Shown one piece after another: positions 24,801-39,100 of a stretch of DNA of 64,000 nt (position 1 is the stretch's first letter; every line of letters begins with the position of its first letter). Location of the stretch: NCBI GenBank assembly GCA_903813345.2, contig CAIIXF020000010.1:35827425-35891424 (forward strand), in the 5' to 3' direction. A program made the position numbers and the translations under genes. This DNA is from Owenia fusiformis. Taxonomy: Eukaryota; Annelida; Polychaeta; Sabellida; Oweniidae. The notes below the pieces were generated by a model. It was not told where the DNA came from. It ran no database searches and saw nothing but the letters and a program-made list of their open reading frames with translations.

Positions 24801-27800
24801 AGATAAATTTGAATAATTGAAAAATAAAGTAAAAAATTTGCTGAGTCAGCAGAAAAAAATGCTCAACCTATAAAATTTTGCAGATTGTTTAATTTACTTA
24901 AGAATGTCAAGTACTATCAGAATATGCAAAGAAAAAAACTTTATACCCTAAAACGACCCCTTCCTTCTTGGCCACCGGACTAATACTGATGTACCTGGAG
25001 CACATCACATACTATGTCTCAAATTGAAACATACTCATGAGCCTAGTTTAATCTTTCATTGTTTTTTCAACATTTGGGTAATAACTGTGGATTAAAGGTG
25101 AAGAAAAGTCATTTATTAAAAATCAAAAAATTAACTTTTCAATGAGTTAATCGATTAATTCCAAATTTAACACAATATTAATCATAGCAAGAGGTACACT
25201 AAAGAATCAAATAAATTAGAAAAACTTATTTGCAAATTATTTTTCTGTGGAAATCAGAACCATTGGCTGTAGATATTAATCCTTTAACCCATAACAAACA
25301 GATTAGTTATCAATGAACAAAACTCATGTCATAAAAATTAAATACTTGGGGATTAAAGTTTTTTATATGCTCTGACATGCCAATACATGTACGAGATGGT
25401 GAAAAACTGCATGATCTTGAAAGAATTGTTGGTCAAAGGGAGTGGGTCGCTAGGTACGGGCCTGTATAAAATGCGTAATGTATTTAGCTGAATATTGAGC
25501 ATTTTTGTGTCAAGATTGTTTTTTGTGGCTGACAAAGTTAATACAGGTGGTTGTGCCTGTGAAATATAAGAGGGGGATTTAAATGACGTTTATTGTAATC
25601 TTGATGTGACAGAGAAACAATAGAGTAAACATGTGAGGAAAACTTATTAATTAAGAATTGAAAAATTATTTTTCCAATGAATTGATCAATTGAATCCAAA
25701 TTTTAACACAATGTTAATCATAATATGGGGGATAATATACAATCAAATAAATATAAAAAACTTAATTTGCAAATTATTTTTTGTGGAACTTAGAATCGTT
25801 GGCTGTGGGAAATTAATCCATTGACTCTAACAAACAGATTAGTTATCAGAGTGTTAACGAAACTCATTTTATAGAAATTGAATAATTAGGGATTAAAGTC
25901 TTACTTATCATATTGCTCTGACATAGCTGTATGTCCATACTGTATGTTATTTGCATCAGTTTGTTCTTCCATGCACCAATTTGCTCAAAACATAATCAAC
26001 AATTTGTCAGATGAAACATTTGCAATAAATGTAAAATGCGCCCGTTTCTTTATTTGCATTATCACATTATCAACTAAACATACCGAATCTTGCACCTTTT
26101 GTATATGTATATATTGAAACGGAAAACAAAGAATGATCAATAAAACCAGCTGTTATAAACAGAAATGGTCCAATTCTAATAGAAACAATTGTATTGCACG
26201 GGCTAATCTCTGTTGTTTATCACAGGTGTTTATCTCAGATATCATATGGATAACAGAAAACACATGAATTGTGAAAGATTACAAGTTTTAACTTTGTTTT
26301 AATATGGCTTATAGTACTTGTATCATTTACATGAAGCATGTTATTTCCTAATTTATTATAAGTGATGTCAGATGAAATCTGAGCAATATTTCTGGTATAT
26401 TACAGGCTCGTAATAAGTTTGAGCTCGGGGGGACAATTTTCAAAACGTACCAAGGGGGTCAAAATTGATAATGCCAAAAATCACTTGACAGTGCTCAGAT
26501 TGGTGAAAATGATTTTGAAAGAATCTTGGCAAGGGGGTGGGGGAACCCAACGACCCTCCCCCATGGCCACAGACCTGTATCAAATGCGTGTTTGTGTGTG
26601 TGTAAGAGAGGGCTTTAAATGTTGTTTGTTGTATTAAACTTAATGTTACAGAGAAACAATGGAGTTAAATTGTTAGGAAACCCCAAAATTAAAAATCAAG
26701 AAATTACTTCCCAATGAGTTAATCGATTGAATCCAAATTTTAACACAATATTAATCATAGCACAAGGTACACTATACAATCAAATAAATATGAAAAACTT
26801 AATTTGTATTTTTTGTGGAAATTAGAGCCATAGGCTGTAGAAATTAATCCATTAACTCTAACAAACAGATTATTTATTAGGGTGAACAAAACTCAATTCA
26901 TAGAAATTGAATACTTATGGATTAAAGTTTTACTAATTACATTGCTCTGACATGTCAATACATGTATGTGAATGGTGAAAAACTGCATTTTTTAAAGAAT
27001 TGTTGGCCAGGGGAAGGGGGTCCTTAGGTACGGGCTTGTATAAAATGCGTAATATATTAATTGAATATTGAGCAGTTCCGTGTCAAGACTGTTTTTTGTT
27101 GGCAAAGTGAATAGTACAGGTGGTTGTTCGTACCTGAGTAAGAGGGGGATTTAAATGCTGTTTGTTGTTGAGGAAAACTCATTAATTAAGAATAAAAAAT
27201 TAACTTTCCAATGGATTGATCGATTGAATCCCAAATTTAACACAAACTTAATCATAACTCGAGGGACATTATACAATCAAATAAATATGTAAAAACTTAA
27301 TTTGCAAATAATTTTTTTAGAAATAAGGACCATAAGCTAGAGAAATTAGTCCTAACAAACGGATTAATTAGTGTGAATGAAACTCATTTCATAGGAATGG
27401 AATACTTAGGGATTAATGGTTCAAAAATAAACGCATATAATCCGGTTTTGATTGCAAATGCCAACATATTATTTGCTCCTGACTAGAATATTATATTCTA
27501 TATTATATGGCATTATATGTTGTTCCCTTCAAATAATACACGAATAATATCATTAAAGAAAAATTAATTTTTAAAAATAGTTATCATATCTTATTCCCCT
27601 ATTGCAACTATATTGAACATTTTATTCTATATTATTTTTACTTCAATACCAAGTGAATTGAAAAATGTAACTTTCCACAGACTTTATGAAATGAATCCAA
27701 AATTTAACACGGTGTTAATTATAATTCGACTGTCATTGTCCAATTTAGTTAAAGTAAAAGCTTGATTTATAAATGACTTTTTGATGGAAATTAGAACCCT

Positions 27801-30800
27801 CAGTTATAGAAATTACCAGATTAATCTGAACAAGCGAATTAATTAGCATTGTAAACAAAATACATTCAATGCTGGACTTTGCTTTTAATCTGTTAAAACA
27901 ACAAACTCGGGAACTGAAGCTATTACGTAATATCGCGTATAAGACGCGTATAGTTTGTTTTTAGGTAGAATAAGAGAAGAATAAGTCAAGTATAGTTTGA
28001 TATAGTCTGTTTTTATTTAATATAAGTTGTTTTTCACCGCATATAGTAGGTTTGATTCCTACTTTGAGGCGTATAAGTGGAAAATAGTTCAGTAAAGATA
28101 TACACTCTGCAATGATATATGCAACTTATTTTAGTTTATATGGGCGTACCGGAGAGTATATCAGGACTTATATTAAAGTGTTCCGTTTTTAGGAATATGG
28201 GAGAAACTATTCTCGCCCATATTTTAGGTGAAATTCAAACTATATGGGGGTTATTCTAAAAAATAGTTTGCTATAGTACAAACTATATTTGGCTTTTTTC
28301 ACAGTGGATCATACCATGAATATAACTGTATTAGGGTCATACCATGAATATAACTGTATTAGGGTCATACCATGAATATAACTGTATTAGGGTCATACCA
28401 TGAATATAACTGTATTAGGGTCATACCATGAATATAACTGTATTAGGGTCATACCATGAATATAACTGTATTAGGGTCATACCATGAATATAACTGTGTT
28501 GGGGTCATACCATGAATATAACTGTATTAGGGTCATACCATGAATATAACTGTATTAGGGTCATACCATGAATATAACTGTATTAGGGTCATACCATGAA
28601 TATAACTGTGTTGGGGTCATACCATGAATATAACTGTATTAGGGTCATACCATGAATATAACTGTATTAGGGTCATACCATGAATATAACTGTATTAGGG
28701 TCATACCATGAATATAACTGTATTAGGGTCATACAATGAATATAACTGTATTAGGGTCATACCATGAATATAACTGTATTAGGGTCATACCATGAATATA
28801 ACTGTATTAGGGTTATACCATGAATATAACTGTATTAGGGTCATACCATGAATATAACTGTGTTGGGGTCATACCATGAATATAACTGTATTAGAGTCAT
28901 ACCATGAATATAACTGTATTAGGGTCATACCATGAATTTAACTGTATTAGGGTCATACCATGAATATAACTGTATTAGGGTCATACCATGAATATAACTG
29001 TATTAGGGTCATACCATGAATATAACTGTATTAGGGTCATACCATGAATATAACTGTATTAGGGTCATACCATGAATATAACTGTATTAGGGTCATACCA
29101 TGAATATAACTGTATTAGGGTCATACCATGAATATAACTGTATTAGGGTCATACCATGAATATAACTGTATTAGGGTCATACCATGAATATAACTGTATT
29201 AGGGTCATACCATGAATATAACTGTATTAGGGTCATACCATGAATATAACTGTGTTGGGGTCATACCATGAATATAACTGTATTAGGGTCATACCATGAA
29301 TATAACTGTATTAGGGTCATACCATGAATATAACTGTATTAGGGTCATACCATGAATATAACTGTATTAGGATCATACCATGAATATAACTGTATTAGGG
29401 TCATACCATGAATATAACTGTATTAGGGTCATACCATGAATATAACTGTATTAGGGTCATACCATGAATATAACTGTATTAGGGTCATACTATGAATATA
29501 ACTGTATTAGGGTCATACCATGGATATAACTGTATTAGAGTCATACCATGAATATAACTGTATTAGGGTCATACCATGAATATAACTGTATTAGGGTCAT
29601 ACCATGAAAATAACTGTATAAGGGTCATACAATGAATATAACTGTATTAGGGTCATACCATGAATATAACTGTGTTTGGGTCATACCATGAATATAACTG
29701 TATTAGGGTCATACAATGAATATAACTGTATTAGGGTCATACCATGAATATAACTGTATTAGGGTCATACAATGAATATAACTGTATTAGGGTCATACCA
29801 TGAATATAACTGTATTAGGGTCATACCATGAATATAACTGTGTTGGGGTCATACCATGAATATAACTGTATTAGGGTCATACCATGAATATAAATGTATT
29901 AGGGTCATACCATGAATATAACTGTATTAGGGTCATACCATGAATATAACTGTATTAGGGTCATACCATGAATATAACTGTATTAGGGTCATACATCGTG
30001 CAGCCCTATGTGTAAAAAGCAACAAGACTGATTCTTTCTTCTCAGGTGTTTCCTGTTCCTTGGATCGTTCAGGATTCTTCAGTTTAATTTCAATAGTAGA
30101 TGGACGTCCATTCTTTAGTGCTATGCCTTTGAGAATCCGTTCAGCTGCAGAAACTCTTCCAATGTTCAGCAGCCATCTTGGACTTTCCGGCAGTAGCCTG
30201 AAATAAAATGAAAATAGTGTTATTATAGGGCGTGATCGATAACAAAGCAATTTGTTAAATGTAAAATAAAACAAGATGAGGATAAAACAAAGGTTTCAGG
30301 TTGCCATAAATATTATGAATATTATGTACTTAAAAACAGATTGAGAGCTATTATGTCAGATGAAGTTAGACATATCTTCCAAAAATGCACATGCAAAGAT
30401 GTACTTGTAAATATGAGCATGTAAAGATGTACTTTCAAAGATATTTTGTATATTTTCAATACCAATTGAAGTCAGTCTAAACAGTATTTGTTAAGTTATT
30501 GGAAGTTATAAGAATTTGTTACAGATGCCAACCACCTTAGACGCCAACCACCATCACAAAAAATGGAGACCAAAACCTTATGTCACCACTTTTTGACTTA
30601 TTTTTCTAATCTTGCAATAAGGACTACTTAGATATTCCGAACGACACATTGACCTTAACGATATCACAATCTATATATACAGGGTGGGCCAAAAAAACGC
30701 CACTTTTTTTTCAAAATGCTATAACTTTTTTAATTTTTGATATTAAATCATAATTTGCATACCAAATGAAACTTGAGGTTGTTATCTAGCCATGGATCAT

Positions 30801-33148
30801 AAATTATACAGTTTTACTTGAATAAAATATGTCACCAGCATCTCACTTAAACATGTGGTTTTCATGAGAAATAAGCATAATTTGCAAAACTCTCTGAACT
30901 GATACGGCCTGATGATCGCCAAGCTAATAGACCTGATGCAAACCCCAGTGAGTATAGGGTATTGGAAGGGAAGGTCTCCAGGAGATTGTATGAAGGCACC
31001 CAATCTAGAAAATTGCTCAACTAAAGCTGGGAATTTAGACAGGTTGGAAAAAACTTAACTAACATTTCATTGATACTGCAATATCAGCAAGGCGACTAAA
31101 TCTAAAATATATCATCAATTAGGGTGGCGGACCAATTGAACTCCCCTTTTAGATCAAATATTCCAAGTTGAATGACTTGTTACATTATATTATTGCTAAG
31201 AACCCTTGGCACTATATAACTGCAAAATTTGAGGTATGTAGGTTGGAAAATAAAAAAGTTGTAGTGTCCTGAAAAAAAAGTGGCATTTTTTTGGCCCACC
31301 CTGTATATCCAATGGGAAAGAACCTGGATGGAGACAAAATTGTACCATACATGAGAGCTCTTCAAATGGGAGGTAACTAAACTGAACTAAATTAAACGTT
31401 ATCGCGTATTGGTATATTGCTCATTTCTAGGTAACAAAAATATCAGCTCGTTTCTAGGTAGCAACAGAATTAAATTTTGATTAAAATGGCACAGAATTGC
31501 CCTGATTAACACCCTTCAAATCTCATTTTAAAAGCATTAATTTCTAGAAACAATAAAAGGTAAGTGGAATAAATTAGAAGATGGTTTCAAGTTATTACAG
31601 AAATCAATTTGAAACTCAAGAATGCTTTCTTAGACTCATAATCAAAAAAAGTTGGGTAACTTTTGACATTAATATCCAGCTTAATTCAGTTACTACATGT
31701 ATTTGAACAATTTTTGAATGCTTGAATAATTAAGAATAGAAGAGTCTGGCCATATTTTGAACTGATGAAATTACATATCATTATAATTAAACTATACATT
31801 TTTACAGTTACAACACATTGGAATGGTCCTTTAAATAAAATTAATTTAACAATTATAATTTGGCTTTTGGCACTTTGGGAGTGTATAATAATCTAGTCAC
31901 AAATTAAATTTAATTTCACTTCAAATTAGAACCTATCAATTATTGGGCAACTTCTAAAATATTGCTTTATTAACACACATATGAAAAAGTATACTATGGG
32001 AATTAAAAAACTTGAAAGTAAAATTACCAATCAATAGTAAGTGCTATCCCAAACTTATGGAAGTTATTAAAAAATAGTCCTGCAACAAAAAGCAGCTTTC
32101 AAAAACCAAAAGATGTTACCTGTAAAAACATATATAAAAATTTATTAGATAAAGAATATGAAAAACCTACATCATTAAATAAATGGTTATCTATGGGAAT
32201 ACAGGAGGAAGATATGAAATATTATTATACAATGGCCAGAAATATAACTTTAGAAACAAAGTTATGGTCATTTCAATATAAAATTCTTATGAATACATTA
32301 ACATGCAACTCTCAATTACAAAAAATGAAAATAATAGACTCTAGCAAATGTCCATGGTGTGAAGAAGTGCAAGATATGAACCACTTACTATTAAACTGTA
32401 AATTAGTTAAAGACATATGGAAACGTTTTAAGGAATGGTGTACTAATACTGAATTGATAAAAATAAATGATCTTTCCAAAACTGATATTCTACTAGGATG
32501 TAAACAAACTGATGCAAATATTCATAACGGACTAAATCTTTTTATCTTAATAATGAAATATGTTATTTACAAAGCATATATTGATGAAAAGGTTCCATAC
32601 TTTGTTTATTTCACAAATTACGTAAGGCAGTACCTCGAAAGTATAGAATTTATTAAATATAAGAAATATGCTGCTGACGTAAGAGTTTTATTGAATAAAA
32701 TGTAAACAAATCTGTTTGTTATTTTTATTATCTTACAGACATAGCAACCTGGTAAGCATGAATGTAGATGTATGAATGTTTGCGAATGTGAGAGAATGGC
32801 GGAGAATGAATAATTACATCAATATCTTATTTTATGTTTAACTATAATTAACTGTAGAGTGCATATGCTGAAATGTACATATATATACACTATAAATTGC
32901 ATGTAATATATTTTTATATGAACATTAAAATATGGGTGAATGTATCATTTTATATTGTATGTCAATATTAAGTTAATACCCATTGTAATGTAATATTGGA
33001 TGTAATTTTAAATATATTTTAAGAGGACTTATTATTATATTATTTGCTACAGGGTGTTCATGCTGCCATCTTAAGCAAACCCTATGTATGTAATAACCCC
33101 ACTGTCCACTTTCTGGGGAAGTTTGTACATTTTCTAAATTTATTTGCA

Positions 33149-33182
<34 letters not shown>

Positions 33183-36100
33183 ATACATGCACAAGGACAG
33201 CTATTACTAAGCTTAACATATATTATACATGATCAGCTAAACACAAATATATTCATGATCAACCTAGCAGTTGGACTGAATAAACTTGAGTGACAGATCA
33301 TAAAAGATTATAACAGACAGCTGAAACATATGGATACTCTTGATAAGAATTGGATTAAAGAAGAACCATTTTTATGATAAGGATTATCACAAAGAAGAAC
33401 CAATTTTATGATAAGGATTATCACAAAGAGGAACCAAGAAGAACCAATTTTATGATAAAGATTATCACAAAAAAGAACCAATTTAATCATAAGAATTATC
33501 ACAAAAAAACATCTAAATTTTCAGTTACAAACTGAGAAACAGTGAGTTCATAGTTACCATAAAAACCATGGCTGGATTAAAAAAAATCATTAAGTTCATC
33601 TTTGTGGTATTACTAGTATTAGTGTGTTTGAATTTATTTACAATTACACCATCAAAAGAGAAAACACTGAAACACTTACAGTTCACACAACTACAAACAA
33701 TCAAAAAAGTATATCAGAAAATGAAAGCGTATATGAGTTCCATTTTCAGTGCATCCCAAGAAAATTCAAAGTGGGATTCATTAAAATGCTCTACAATTGA
33801 CAAAACCCACATGACACCTAAATTGAAACTAAGGAGGGCACAATCAAATGTTCCTCCTGAGTTATATCACATGAACTGGACCAATAGGATGCTCGACAAT
33901 TACAAGGTTTTAAAATGGCCGAGATGGGATATCTGCAAGGTTAGAGAAGATGAGAATCTTCTTCTGTTGTTTATTATTAGTGACAAATCTAGTAAGTATG
34001 AAAGAATACTAAAATTTAATAATGTTGAATTATGTAATATTCCTTTTGTTGGCTTCTCTTTGCATTTGTTCAACTTCACTTCTTAAAAGAGAGCTTCGTC
34101 TTCATTCTTTCAGTTTACAATATATCTTTGATCTCACGATGAACTTTCTTGATCTCACTGAGCCAATCAGAGTTTATCGTCAAAATACGGACTACTTTCT
34201 ATATGGTCATTTCCTCTGACATCACGGCATAGTTAATGAGCATGTATTTAGCACTTGTTCCTTCCACAACGCTGTTTGGTTGAGAAAGGGTCAGCGAGGT
34301 AGATTTTTTACAAGGGCTGTAGGACGCACCGATCTTTGGGGCGGGGCTACTAAACTGTAATATGGTCAATACGAGGAAGAGGGTAGTTCATAACTAGACT
34401 CTGCGCGCAGGATATTTGTTGGCTTTTGCAACCATCATTAATACCCCCCCCCCCCCCTTCATCCCCTTGAAGATATAATATTGTACTAAACCATAAATGA
34501 GTTAAAACATGTTCACCTACAGGTTGAAATATATTTATTAATGACGATAAAACTTTATCTAAATCATTTTGACCAACTTATCTTAATCCGTTTTTATTCC
34601 TAATAGAATATTTGCCTAAAGGTGACCCTTTTTGTGATGGCTTTTCTTAAAATCTTAATTCATTTATTTATTTACATGGAAAGCCATTATTCAAAGGTTG
34701 AAAAGGCCATGAATCAATGTATACAACGTGTAATACTTATTGTACTCAAACTGGTTGTTTTGTGCTTGACAGATATAAAAATACACAATTCTTCTCAAGG
34801 TTATAAAAATGGTAACTCTTTTGTGTGTTTTTTTGATTGACAGAATGATTGCATGACAAAAAGGTAACTTCATACATCATTGAGAATAGAAAAACCGCTT
34901 AAAAATGCTTTCCGATTGCAACAGCACCATAACAAATTTAAAAGAATGATTTCTTATTTTCATCATTGTCATCAACAAGCAGGTCAATTGTATCCCAATA
35001 CTTAGCCTAGCTACAAGCCCTTCTGACCCCCAACCCCCCTCCCCTTCGGTTGATCGATTTCATAAGTTTCAATAGAATCTAGAATGAGTGACCATTGGTG
35101 AATTGTTGGTCCATGCAGTTACTGTATTTGTCTTTAATTTGGCATGACTTAATTTGGCAGTTTTTCTGTTTTTGGGCCTATTGGCTTCTATTTAATTTGG
35201 CGGTTTTTCAAGTGTCCCAGACATCCTCCGAGTCAACCCAATTCAAGATACTCAGTGTTAGTGTTGTTGATGAACAACAGACACGCCTAGGCCGACAATA
35301 TGGCCCCACAATATGTGGTGGGGACATAAAAAAGGTCAGAAAGGTCTTATTTCAAAATCATCTATGAGTTTTCAGAAGTTCAAATCTGACTATATATAGA
35401 GTTCAGATTTAACCTTCAATGACCTTCTCAAGTATAGATATTCACTGTGAGGTATTTTTCAACTAGCTTCAAATTGTTTAAATTTTCGAAATGGTGGTGA
35501 CATTTTGTCATTTTAATGCCTTGTTCTGGAATTGTGATGGCAAGATATCTGCAAAAACTTCCAAATATAACATTTGCGAAAATTTAAAGTTAATCTGTTG
35601 TTTTCCTGGAATTGCGATGGATTAATTTTTACTTAATACTGTGAAGCAGATTTCCCATCCTTTAACATAGTTTGCATTTTACAATATCATTCCCAATTTT
35701 ACTTCCAGGTGGACACATGCGTCGTTCTATCAGGGAAACATTTGGTTCAGTAAAGAAGATAGCAACCTGGCAGATACGAACAGTATTCATATTTGGAGAT
35801 GAACTCAATCAAACGTTGTCGAATGTTTTTGATGAAACTGATCTTTTGGTTGGAAATTTTTCGGATGAGTATGACAAAATGACACACAAAGTTGCATTTG
35901 GTTTTAAATGGATTCAGTTGTATTGTCCAAGAGCAAATTTTGTGTTTCGTCTAACCCAGGACACATCTTTAAACCTAACTAAAGTGGTCAACTTTTTGGA
36001 TGATAAACTAAGGCAAAACATTACGAGACTTTATCACGGTGTTCCAGTAAGCAACGCGATTATTACCCATACTGGTAAATCAAAATTATTAAGTCCCGTT

Positions 36101-39100
36101 AAATGGAAAACTCATTATCCTACGTATATTACAGGCTGCGGTATAATCTTCAGCCAATCTGTGATACAAGATATGAATTTTTTATTTTGCAAAGTTCCAT
36201 TGTGCTTCCCAGATGATACTTACTATGGCGCTTTGATGGAAGTACTTGGAGTGCCACCTACTGGATCATGGACGTACCATTTTCAACTGTGGCCTCAACA
36301 TGAGAATATTTTAAGAAAAGACGCAGCCGAAGCAGACAGAGTTATTCCAAGTGATACCACATTGGTACATTTCTTTAGACTGTCGGATCCAGCAAATGTA
36401 CAGAAAATTTTATGGAACAGCTATTTAAACACTGCTCCAGAAGGAATTGAATTTCATTCATTTAAATAGATTCCCAAAAAATCTAATGCCATCTGTAATA
36501 TATTTCATGTTTGAATTTTAAAGAAGAGCAATAAGTAAAGGGAGACTTTACATACTTTTCAGTGTTCATTAGCTAAATAAAAACTCACATTGTCTTGGTA
36601 TTAAAATTGGATCAATGAGTGTTTGAACTTTCCTTCGACACCAAAAAACCTCAAGCAGGCCATATGGTACAGTAGTTCAACAAGTTAAACCCAATACCAC
36701 GGCTTTCATTTATTAATCTGAATGTTCTTGTTGCAATGATTGGGTTTAACTTTCGTGCCATGCTTTCATTGGTTGCAAATTCTCACTATCAGTTATTAAT
36801 AAAAATAACTAAGAATTCCATGTGCTGCCATAGGCCACCATTAAATTGTTTGCATTAAGGACCGAATTGGCACGGACGTTTTGGGCGGGCCACAAGATAT
36901 GTCAGATAAGGCCCAGACTAGGTTTAACTTGTTGAACTAGCCACATGGCAGCTTACAATTACAAATCAAAAGAAATATTTTCTAATCTGTCAAATTTTTA
37001 TTGACGTTTTATCATTTCTAACACCAATGCTGAAGAGATACTGTTGTATCATCACATTCATACATTGATTGTGCTATTAATTGTGTTATGATATATTGTA
37101 TTGGCAAGCCATACTTGTTACCCAGAGTTCAACAGTACTAGAAATACAGCCACATGTTACTCTCAATTTTATAGTTTACTTCAGTTATTATGTCCGTTAT
37201 CAGAGACAGTACCATCCATCAGATACTGTAGGTGATCAATCATATCACAGCAGCATTTTCATGGTAAAATACTACAGAGTCAATCAAATACATCATCTAT
37301 TCATCAAAAGTAATTAAAAAACACCTCAGTAAAAGTGCATGCCTAGATCTCTAAACTTGATGATCTTTTTCAGTTTTTTGTAAATTGTTAAGTTAAGAGC
37401 ATTTTGAACATTTTTGTAAATTTCTTAACAATCAACAAAGCCTTGGCCTTTAAAATGTACCAAGAAAAATAGTTTAGCTGTCTTATACTTCTTAAAGCTA
37501 CACATATTCAAAAATGATCTGCTGATTTACCAAAGGAAATGGGAAAATGATATATTATGATAGAGAAAGCTAGCATTTATAACATGTAACCCGATACCTT
37601 TATATATAATTGAATTGTTAACTTGTTTTTTTTTAAATATTAAAAAATTAAATTATATTCTTTGAATGTTTCTATATCAAAGTTCAGTAAATCCAGTCTC
37701 AGTGGAACACCTTTCTTGGGGGTAGTTTAGAAAATACAACACCAAGAAAATGCATTTTCTTTGATTTTGGGGCTCCTAGAGGGTATACACATTTTTCACC
37801 AAGTGCTTTTTTTCGTAGTTTATGCATGTAGACACATATACCCTATGGGAGTAGAAGTTCTGCTTGATAGCCGATTTTCAAAATGGCCGCTCGTTTCAAA
37901 ATGGCGGCCATTTTAGTGACCATTTTACAGTCATTGAGGTACAGTATATAAAACTGTAATAGCAATGAGTTTTAAAAGTAAAAAAGTTATATAGCACATT
38001 AATTAAGCTAGACATGTACATATTTAAGAAACACATGGCAGCCATCTTGAAAAATGGCGGCTTTTACACACGATTTTACAATCTTTCTATAACTTGAAAA
38101 GTAGTGGAGCGATTTTGTTCATATTTGATATGAGACTAATTATTGGCATGGCACACTGTTTAATGACATTTTGGCTAGAAGGCGGTCATTTTGAAAATCG
38201 GCTATTGAGCAGAACTTCTACTCCCATAGGGTATATGTGTCTACATGCATAAACTACGAAAAAAGCACTTGGTGAAAAATGTGTATACCCTCTGGGAGCC
38301 CCAAAATCAAAGAAAATGCATTTTCTTGGTGTTGTATTTTCTTGGGTACCTCTAAAAAGTGTTTCACTTGTGAGGTGTTCCACTTATAGAGGCGGTTCAT
38401 TTAACATAAAGTCAGTTGGTCTTGGACTCTTCAAAGTGTTCCACTTTGGGAGGTGTTCCACTTATAGAGGTTCATTTAACATAAGTTCAATTGGTCTTGG
38501 GACTCTGAAAAGTGTTCCACTTCTAGAGGTGTTCCACTTAAAGAGGAGTTTCATTTAACATTAGGTCAATTGGTCTTGGACTCTTAAAAGTGTTCAACTT
38601 GGGAGGTGTTCCACTTCACAGGTTTTACTGTACGGTTATCGGGCGCTACCAAATTGGTAATAGCAGGGGGAAAGAAGGAGGTACGGATTCTGAACACCTG
38701 TTTAGGAGGATGGGAAAAGCAACATGAGCTTTACAAATATTCATGAGGTTGAGCATTTGAAAGCCTTTTGAAAATTGATGGGGTGAAATTGAGCATAATT
38801 TTCATCAAATAGTATAGTTTCCATATAGCTTTTGAAATCTCGCTAAATCTCGTTTTTCGTGAGATTTTAAGAGACTTGCATATTAGACCTCTAATGACTT
38901 ACATTACCTTCTTTTAAATGGTATATTTGAATTCAGTGGAATGTTTTCTCCTAAAATAGCTTTGATTTACACAGTTATGTAATTTGAATAATTTTCTATG
39001 ACAATTTAAAAAAAGTTGGGCCAAATGTCCATAGATGCAATGCTAAAATTCTTTAAAACCGTGGATTATTTGTATGTCAATCAACATTAGCATGTTTAAT

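Larger units (their letters stand above)
20926..24980. mobile_element. 4.06-kb TIR element inserted in the satellite
   Basis: The left end is GTCCGGTTGCCAA and the right end TTGGCCACCGGAC, each flanked by TA (20924-20925, 24981-24982). The TIRs continue for about 130 bases through GTCGTTTTA and GTATAAAGTTTTTTTCT. The satellite resumes immediately after. The inside is a mosaic of other repeats with no intact gene. Superfamily not determined. Confidence 0.85.
18667..28306. mobile_element. 9.6-kb non-autonomous CACTA (EnSpm)-type element
   Basis: The ends are CACTGTGCAAAAAGCC (18667) and GGCTTTTTTCACAGTG (ending 28306), flanked on both sides by GAT (18664-18666, 28307-28309). The empty site is recoverable from the minisatellite unit GGGATCATACC. 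CACTA/G termini and a 3-bp target duplication are the established hallmarks of EnSpm/CACTA transposons. The terminal 300-400 bases are loosely inverted and packed with AAACTAT/ATAGTTT motifs, matching the subterminal repeats of that group (for example CAAACTATACGCC at 18944 versus GCGTATAGTTTG at 27945). No transposase is visible. The interior holds a ~154-bp satellite, a 4-kb TIR element and ~0.5-kb direct repeats. Confidence 0.88.

Noticed and set aside
18667-28306. Polinton/Maverick or other giant self-replicating element
   Set aside because: Length is compatible but there is no polymerase, integrase or capsid-like frame; ends and 3-bp duplication fit CACTA instead.
28310-29966. Regular 28-bp repeats reminiscent of a CRISPR array
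   Set aside because: There are no unique spacers; units are directly adjacent, in an animal intron, and derive from the adjoining exon.
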